A DNA stretch of 57,900 bases. Source: a bacterium. Its GTDB lineage: Bacteria; Cyanobacteriota; Vampirovibrionia; Gastranaerophilales; Gastranaerophilaceae. The translations under genes were made by a program, and so were the position numbers. The stretch spans positions 1 to 57,900 of the forward strand of contig JAGAJM010000021.1 in assembly GCA_017626055.1 (NCBI GenBank), in the 5' to 3' direction. This document shows, piece by piece, positions 52,470 to 57,900 of the stretch. The notes under the pieces are model-generated. The model saw nothing but the letters and a program-made list of their open reading frames with translations. It searched no databases and was not told where the DNA came from. Numbering within the stretch: position 1 is the stretch's first letter; each line of letters starts with the position of its first letter.

Positions 52470-53741
52470 ATGACACCAAGAAATTTTTTGTTCACTTCTG
52501 AATCAGTTACAGAAGGACACCCCGACAAAGTTTGCGACCAAATTTCTGATGCAATTTTGGACGAATTTTTATCAAAAGACAAACAATCAAGAGTTGCTGC
52601 TGAAACAACTGTAACAACAGGTATGGCTCTTGTATGTGGGGAAATAACTGCAGATTGCTACGTTGATATTCCTCAAGTAGTAAGAAACACAATCAAAAAT
52701 ATCGGTTACGTAGGACACAATTCAGGCGGTTTTGACGCTGATACTTGCGCTGTATTAACAAGTATCGATGAACAATCAACAGACATCGGTAATGGCGTAA
52801 ATAAAGCGTTCGAAACAAGAGAAAACAACTCTTCAACTTCAACTACTGAAACTGAAGAATTAGGAGCTGGTGACCAAGGTATTATGTTTGGTTACGCTTG
52901 TAACGAAACTCCAGAACTTATGCCACTTCCTATCAGTTTAGCTCACAAATTATCTTACAGACTAGCTCAAGTAAGAAAATTAGGCTTAGTTAACTACTTA
53001 AGACCAGATGGCAAATCACAAGTAACAGTTGAATATGTTGATGGAAAACCTTCTAGAATTCACACAGTTCTTTTATCAACTCAACACAACCCATCTATCA
53101 ATGGAGTTGAAGATAACCAAAAAGTTCAAGAAATCATTAACTCAGACTTAAGAAAACATGTTATTGATTATGTATTTGCTAGCGAATCTATTAAACCAGA
53201 TGCAAACACTATCATCTTAATTAACCCATCTGGAAGATTTGTAATCGGTGGACCTCAAGGTGACTCTGGTTTAACTGGTAGAAAAATTATCGTTGACACA
53301 TATGGTGGCTACTCAAGACACGGCGGCGGCGCATTCTCAGGAAAAGATCCTACAAAAGTAGATAGATCTGCAGCTTATGCTTCACGTTATGTTGCTAAAA
53401 ACATCGTAGCTTCAGGTCTTGCTGAAAAATGCGAAATCGAACTAGCATACGCTATCGGTGTTGCTGAACCTGTTTCTATCATGGTTGATACATTCGGAAC
53501 TGGTAAAATTTCAGACGATGAAATTTCTGAATTAGTTTCTAAAAACTTTGATCTTAGACCAGCTGCAATTATTAAACACTTTGATTTAAGAAATCTACCA
53601 TCTAAAAATGGTGGTAAATTCTATCAATTACTAGCAGCTTATGGTCATATGGGTCGTACAGACATCGATGTTCCTTGGGAACACACTGATAAAGCTGAAA
53701 CATTAAAATCTCAAGCTTGTGCTTGCGGATGTGCTTTATAA
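52470..53741 (+). CDS. metK: S-adenosylmethionine synthetase
   Basis: Makes SAM from methionine and ATP. Motifs: [20 protein letters not shown] at the N-terminus, [21 protein letters not shown], and the phosphate-loop [19 protein letters not shown]; length 423 residues. Start ATG 52470 ([11 protein letters not shown]) has AAGGAG 10 bases upstream. An in-frame ATG at 52404 would add 22 basic residues, but that stretch is the foldable leader and unlike MetK proteins. The C-terminus CACGCAL is cysteine-rich. Bidirectional terminator follows. Confidence 0.97.
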   Translation: MTPRNFLFTSESVTEGHPDKVCDQISDAILDEFLSKDKQSRVAAETTVTTGMALVCGEITADCYVDIPQVVRNTIKNIGYVGHNSGGFDADTCAVLTSIDEQSTDIGNGVNKAFETRENNSSTSTTETEELGAGDQGIMFGYACNETPELMPLPISLAHKLSYRLAQVRKLGLVNYLRPDGKSQVTVEYVDGKPSRIHTVLLSTQHNPSINGVEDNQKVQEIINSDLRKHVIDYVFASESIKPDANTIILINPSGRFVIGGPQGDSGLTGRKIIVDTYGGYSRHGGGAFSGKDPTKVDRSAAYASRYVAKNIVASGLAEKCEIELAYAIGVAEPVSIMVDTFGTGKISDDEISELVSKNFDLRPAAIIKHFDLRNLPSKNGGKFYQLLAAYGHMGRTDIDVPWEHTDKAETLKSQACACGCAL

Positions 53742-53762
53742 TCTGTACAAAACAATATTACA

Positions 53763-53794
53763 AAAAGACCGATTCAAAAATGAATCGGTCTTTT
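53763..53794. terminator. bidirectional terminator between metK and S74 gene
   Basis: Perfect 14-bp stem (53763-53776 with 53781-53794), AAAA loop, T run on plus and T-rich run on minus. Confidence 0.92.
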
Positions 53795-53814
53795 AATTAT
53801 TTAATAGGTATCAA

Positions 53815-56154
53815 TTATTTTTTCTTAGCTTCAAGAATTTCTAATTCATTAGCTAATTTATCTAATTGAGCATACATTTGAGCATTGTCACGTTTTAGAT
53901 TTGCAATACGCTCCTTATCTGTTGCAATTTTATTTGCTAAAGATTCAATTTTTGAATTCAATGTTTTTACTGCATTAATCGCTGCATATAACATTTCGTC
54001 CCATCTAATAGTATAATATCCATTTTTATCTTTAAATACTGCATTAGGGAACACTGTTTTTAAATCTTGTGCAATAACCCCAACTTGAGGCAGTTTATTC
54101 TTATCATTTTTATATGTATAATTATAAACATTTATTTTTTTGATTTCCTCAAGACCCGCAGTGAATTTTGCTCCAACATTTTTCAAGCGAATATCTGAAG
54201 ATAGGTTCGGACAACAAGAGTGAACATTACCAACCATATGCGCATATGGTCTGCTGGTTTCAATAGCATCATACATTACATCAGCTGGTGCTATCTTATA
54301 TACGTTATCCTCACTCAAATTCCTTGCCAAATATATTTTCTTATTAGTTGATTCATCGGTATAGTAGTTACCATGAGAACCATCATATTTTTGATAACGT
54401 TGCCCATCTGTTCCAACTTCAGCAGCACTACAAGATGCAGTATATTTTGTACCAGTATTAGTTGGTAAATCTGTAAATTCAATACCATTTGAGTTTAAAG
54501 TCTTAGAATACCAGTCATATGATGTACTAGAAAATCTAGGAGTAGTTGAAGGTTTATATGTTGAACCATTTTTTACCCTTGTATCATAGTTAGTATAGCC
54601 AACGTAGCCTGGACCTACTGCTGTACAAATACAATCAGGTCTAACATCACTCATCGGTACAGTATTACATTTACGACAGTGAGCCTTAGATGAACCAGAA
54701 CGATCCGATCCATCATACCCAGAGAATATATTTACTTTTGTACTATAATTTTTAAACGTTTTAAACAACATTAAACCTTTTGGCCCAGATTCAACCGCAT
54801 ATTGATTACTAGCAGTAACATTAACTGCACGATATACCAAAGCCTCTAAATAAGTTTGACCTCTAACAACTAAATTAGCATTAATAATAACCGACTCTTC
54901 ACCTCCTGGGAATGGTCTTAAATGTTTGGTTGAGCCTGTTGCTGGAGGATTAGTACTATTATGAACCTCAACAATTGCCATAGGTTTTTGTTGATTACTT
55001 GTTAATGTAGTGTTATCTGGTAATTTACCAATAAATACCCTATCTGGAACATCATAATTATCACCAGTACCAGTTGGAATACCAGCTGTTCCAGTTGCAC
55101 TTGTTTTATCTGAGGCACCAGAACCTGCTCCAATACAAGTAATTTTAGAAACTTGTCTTCCTTCAATAAAATTACAAGAATCAGCACCAATTGCAGTGTT
55201 ATAATTACCTTTTTCCATTTTTGATAAAGCATTAACACCCACCGCAGTATTGTACTTACCAGTAGCTAACTCCAATGCTTTATTACCAATAGCAGTATTA
55301 CCATCGCCACTTTTGGCAGATAAGGCCTCATTACCAACTACTGTATTACCTTTACCGTTAACTTCATAACCTGCCTTATAGCCAAATATAGTATTGTAAC
55401 CAACAGCACCACCAGCCTTAGTACCCGCAAATGTACCAACAAAAGTATTCCCAGAACCAGAGGTAATACTCTTACCAGCATTATAGCCGATAGCAGTGTT
55501 TGCAACACCAGAAGTAACTTTAGATAAAGCATAAGTACCAACGGCAGTATTACCTTTACCTTCTTTTATAGCCTGTAATGCTGCCAAACCATATGAAGTG
55601 TTTCCTGCTGCAGTATCTTTTATATCAATATAAGGACCACCTAGTAACATATTACCATTACCAGCAAATAGAGAACCTACAAGAGCACCAGCAGCATCAT
55701 TTTTAGTGGTACTCATTCTAAATTGCATTTGGTTTTGAGGTGGGTCATTTGTAATGTTACCTAATTTCTTTGATGCAGCAATAACAAGTTTTGAATAAGC
55801 TGGTTTTGGAATTGCAGCAAGAGAACCACATGCAACCTCGACACAAGTAGTTCCACCTGTTAGAATCGATGTAGTACAATGTTCGCAAGTACCTGAAGAA
55901 GTAAACGATTTAACTTCATTTGTACTAATAGGCGTCAAACCAACAAACGCAGTATTCAAAAATAATTTATTAGGCGCATCATAATATGCATTGTAGTTAT
56001 CATCACCTGCAATATATGTCCAAACTTCATCAGAAGTAACATTGTTAAATCTTCTTGTAAATACTGGAGCAAATGCAGCCATCAATATTGATAAGGTTAA
56101 TAGTAAAACCATTATCTCCGCTAAAGTAAAAGCTTTTAATTTATTATATCTCAT
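53815..56154 (-). CDS. prepilin-anchored surface protein with YadA-head-like repeats and S74 domain (second copy)
   Basis: Same plan as the gene at 50261. Prepilin segment KAFTLAEIMVLLLTLSILM, then head repeats at about residues 180-342 (GNTAVGTYALSKV, GNTFVGTFAGTKA, GNTAIGNKALELA, YNTAVGVNALSKM and others). Three Cys-rich segments occur (CEHC, CRKC and SCCPN regions). The S74 domain fills about 652-779 with SDIRLKNVG, LPQVGVIAQDLKTVFP, IRWDEMLYAAINAVKTL and a terminal coiled coil. Start ATG 56154 (MRYNKLKAF) has GGAG 6 bases before; the ATG at 56166 overlaps the upstream stop and is less likely. 779 residues. Second gene of a pair with the partial gene upstream. Confidence 0.85.
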   Translation of the reverse strand: MRYNKLKAFTLAEIMVLLLTLSILMAAFAPVFTRRFNNVTSDEVWTYIAGDDNYNAYYDAPNKLFLNTAFVGLTPISTNEVKSFTSSGTCEHCTTSILTGGTTCVEVACGSLAAIPKPAYSKLVIAASKKLGNITNDPPQNQMQFRMSTTKNDAAGALVGSLFAGNGNMLLGGPYIDIKDTAAGNTSYGLAALQAIKEGKGNTAVGTYALSKVTSGVANTAIGYNAGKSITSGSGNTFVGTFAGTKAGGAVGYNTIFGYKAGYEVNGKGNTVVGNEALSAKSGDGNTAIGNKALELATGKYNTAVGVNALSKMEKGNYNTAIGADSCNFIEGRQVSKITCIGAGSGASDKTSATGTAGIPTGTGDNYDVPDRVFIGKLPDNTTLTSNQQKPMAIVEVHNSTNPPATGSTKHLRPFPGGEESVIINANLVVRGQTYLEALVYRAVNVTASNQYAVESGPKGLMLFKTFKNYSTKVNIFSGYDGSDRSGSSKAHCRKCNTVPMSDVRPDCICTAVGPGYVGYTNYDTRVKNGSTYKPSTTPRFSSTSYDWYSKTLNSNGIEFTDLPTNTGTKYTASCSAAEVGTDGQRYQKYDGSHGNYYTDESTNKKIYLARNLSEDNVYKIAPADVMYDAIETSRPYAHMVGNVHSCCPNLSSDIRLKNVGAKFTAGLEEIKKINVYNYTYKNDKNKLPQVGVIAQDLKTVFPNAVFKDKNGYYTIRWDEMLYAAINAVKTLNSKIESLANKIATDKERIANLKRDNAQMYAQLDKLANELEILEAKKK

Positions 56155-56165
56155 ATTCGACTCCA

Positions 56166-57900
56166 TTATTTATTTTCTAATTTTGTAATTCTTTCATCAA
56201 TATCTTTTATGCGTTTTTTAATAGATTTTTGATCTTTTTTAACAGTATCAACATCTGATTCCATAACAATGATTTCAGCATCTAATTTATTTACTGAATC
56301 ATCTAAAGATTTAATAGAATTGATAGTCGCAAAGAACATTTCATCCCATCTGATAGACTTATACCCATCAGCACCAGTGGAAACAGAATTAATGAAATAT
56401 TTTTCCAAATCTTGTGCCATAACACCAACTTGTTGAGTTTTATTAGCATCAGCCTTATATGTATAATAATAAGGGTTAACTTGTAATATTTTTGATAACG
56501 CAACGCTATTAGGTGTAATATTTTCTTTCAGACGAAAATCTGAAGTCTTCAATACCTTTGGACAATATGCTGCAGTAAAATATGGAGCATAATTAGATGA
56601 ACAATGGTTTGAAGGCATCGTTGGATTAGCATAAGAGTATTGGAAATGAAGACCAGTATATGACCCAGGGTCTTTACCTCTATCAAAATCCTTACCAGCC
56701 TTTAGACTGTTTAAACCTTGTCCAAGTACGTCGGCACCGATAAACCCAGACGTAGTACCAATCAGAACTGCTATTGTACCAGCAATAGCTTCTGCAAGGA
56801 CTTCTGCCGCAATAATTTCACCAATACCTGGAATAACGGCAATAGCAATAGCAGCAATAATAGCACCGATAATAATCTTCCACCATTGTGAACAATTCTT
56901 AGTTTTCCATTTTCTTCTTGCTAAGAAACAACGACGACAAGTAACCTTACCTTTTTCATTTCCCTTTTCGATAGTTACAGGGAAATAGGAAAAAGCACTA
57001 ACTTGACCAGTTTCTGAGTTAGGGATATATAAATTACCTCTAACAACAAGATTTGAGTTCAAAACAACAGTTGGACCAATATTTTTTGGAAATGCTGTAT
57101 TTTTGTTAGAAGTTGGAATATTATGGATTTCCATAATTGAACGACCAGGTAATCCTCCACCTGGCTTACCACCTAAAAAGATATGTTCAAATTCATCTTC
57201 TTCCCAACCAAAATCCTTAGTTGTATTTTTAGTACCATAGTTACTAGCAGAGTTAAAACCGATACAAGTTGTAGAACCATTAGCATTTGTACTAAAAGAA
57301 CTACAAGCATTATAACCGATAGCAGTTAAATTTTTAGCATCAACTGCACCTGCTTCATAGGTTTTATAACCGATAATAACGTTATTTTTTGGAGTTGTAC
57401 CATAGTATGATGAATTCAAAACAACGTTACCTTGTGCTGCGGCATCAAAACCAACCGAAGCAACGTTATAACCGACAAATACGTTATTTTTACCTGAAGA
57501 AGTATTAATACCTAAAACATTAGCCCCTAATGCAACAGTATTTCTAACGTTAGTATTTTCAGATTTTACAGCATTTGAACCGACAACAGTCGTACCATCC
57601 AAAGCTTTTGAATATAAGTTTGAATTTGCACCAACCGTAACTGTATTAGATAATTGCGAATTATTAACTCCACCCATTGATGAAGCTGCACCAACAACAG
57701 TACTATTAGATGCTGAATTCATTTTTGTTGCAGCATTCATACCAACAATTGAATTATATCTGTAATTTTCATTAAGACCATTTTTTAATAATGTATTATA
57801 GTTATCAGCAGCATCACCTTTCATACGGCTACCAAGAACCATATTCATCCCCCTACTTTCAGGAGTAGCAGCAAAGACACCCGCTAATGTACCATCACCA
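56166..57900 (-). CDS. S74 surface protein, third copy (5' end beyond window)
   Basis: The frame is open to the right edge, reading GDGTLAGVFAATPESRGMN before NMVLGSR, which lines up with AGSWLVTRRNMLLGG in the gene at 50261. So the ATG at 57848 is internal and the prepilin end lies outside the window. Head repeats (NVFVGYNVASVG, NVIIGYKTYEAG, TAIGYNACSSF) are followed by CRRCFLARRKWKTKNC, then a hydrophobic Ile/Ala/Gly-rich stretch (56735-56880) not found in the other two copies. S74 domain with SDFRLKENI, QQVGVMAQDLEKYF, IRWDEMFFATINSIKSL and coiled coil. Stop TAA overlaps the 12-base region before the next gene, so the two form an operon. Confidence 0.85.
   Translation of the reverse strand, partial: GDGTLAGVFAATPESRGMNMVLGSRMKGDAADNYNTLLKNGLNENYRYNSIVGMNAATKMNSASNSTVVGAASSMGGVNNSQLSNTVTVGANSNLYSKALDGTTVVGSNAVKSENTNVRNTVALGANVLGINTSSGKNNVFVGYNVASVGFDAAAQGNVVLNSSYYGTTPKNNVIIGYKTYEAGAVDAKNLTAIGYNACSSFSTNANGSTTCIGFNSASNYGTKNTTKDFGWEEDEFEHIFLGGKPGGGLPGRSIMEIHNIPTSNKNTAFPKNIGPTVVLNSNLVVRGNLYIPNSETGQVSAFSYFPVTIEKGNEKGKVTCRRCFLARRKWKTKNCSQWWKIIIGAIIAAIAIAVIPGIGEIIAAEVLAEAIAGTIAVLIGTTSGFIGADVLGQGLNSLKAGKDFDRGKDPGSYTGLHFQYSYANPTMPSNHCSSNYAPYFTAAYCPKVLKTSDFRLKENITPNSVALSKILQVNPYYYTYKADANKTQQVGVMAQDLEKYFINSVSTGADGYKSIRWDEMFFATINSIKSLDDSVNKLDAEIIVMESDVDTVKKDQKSIKKRIKDIDERITKLENK

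Noticed and set aside
1..57900. Insertion sequence, integrase, prophage or attachment site
   Set aside because: No transposase, integrase or terminal inverted repeats were seen; S74 domains here are fused to prepilin anchors rather than to phage tail genes.

Overview
The window is AT-rich, densely coding bacterial chromosome. It combines a Gram-negative envelope (Kdo transferase WaaA, TonB/ExbB/ExbD), flagellar genes (FlgG-like, FliK, FliJ), anaerobic metabolism (pyruvate:ferredoxin oxidoreductase), a Ski2-like helicase of the type also found in cyanobacteria, and prepilin-type surface proteins ending in peptidase S74 domains. No photosynthesis gene is present. This mixture suits a non-photosynthetic relative of Cyanobacteria (Vampirovibrionia/Melainabacteria, probably Gastranaerophilales from a gut). 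That assignment is inference from gene content, not from a marker phylogeny.

Layout. 1-7 kb: 5' part of clpC, a small unknown gene, serS, two short proteins with an N-terminal F-x-G/A-type motif, and the helicase. 7-16 kb: a secreted phosphodiester-glycosidase-like protein behind a structured leader, then the minus-strand operon smc-scpA-scpB-metzincin, then a regulator made only of four GntR-like winged helices. 16-22.6 kb: orphan umuC, then an accessory run of lineage-specific proteins, several with the F-x-G motif, including a toxin-44-like protein and an HExxH protein. 22.6-25.2 kb: pgi, tRNA-Phe, infC with a probable non-canonical start, and a 47-residue small gene with its own strong terminator. 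25.2-32.7 kb: TPR lipoprotein-like/exported protein plus dus, two paralogous exported proteins, and tonB-exbB-exbD-exbD. 32.7-39 kb: waaA, folK, a BaiN/HI0933-type flavoprotein, thrS, and a tagged protein with a possible RelA/SpoT-like fold. 39-50 kb: nifJ, rsfS, rpiB, three flagellar genes, rpsA and valS. 50-57.9 kb: three large prepilin/YadA-head-like/S74 proteins flanking metK; the last runs off the window.

How it fits together. Most genes are housekeeping: three aminoacyl-tRNA synthetases, IF3, S1, RsfS, Dus and tRNA-Phe for translation; SMC/ScpAB for chromosome organisation; Pgi, RpiB and PFOR for sugar fermentation. The accessory layer is what stands out: (i) a set of seven leaderless-signal cytosolic-looking proteins sharing a short N-terminal F-x-[GAS] motif, two of them resembling toxin or signalling enzymes; (ii) pilin-anchored, probably trimeric and self-cleaving S74 surface proteins; (iii) several structured 5' leaders (metK, thrS, the glycosidase gene) and promoters giving leaderless mRNAs. 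I saw no insertion sequence, prophage, CRISPR array or rRNA. No stretch over 300 bases lacks a gene.
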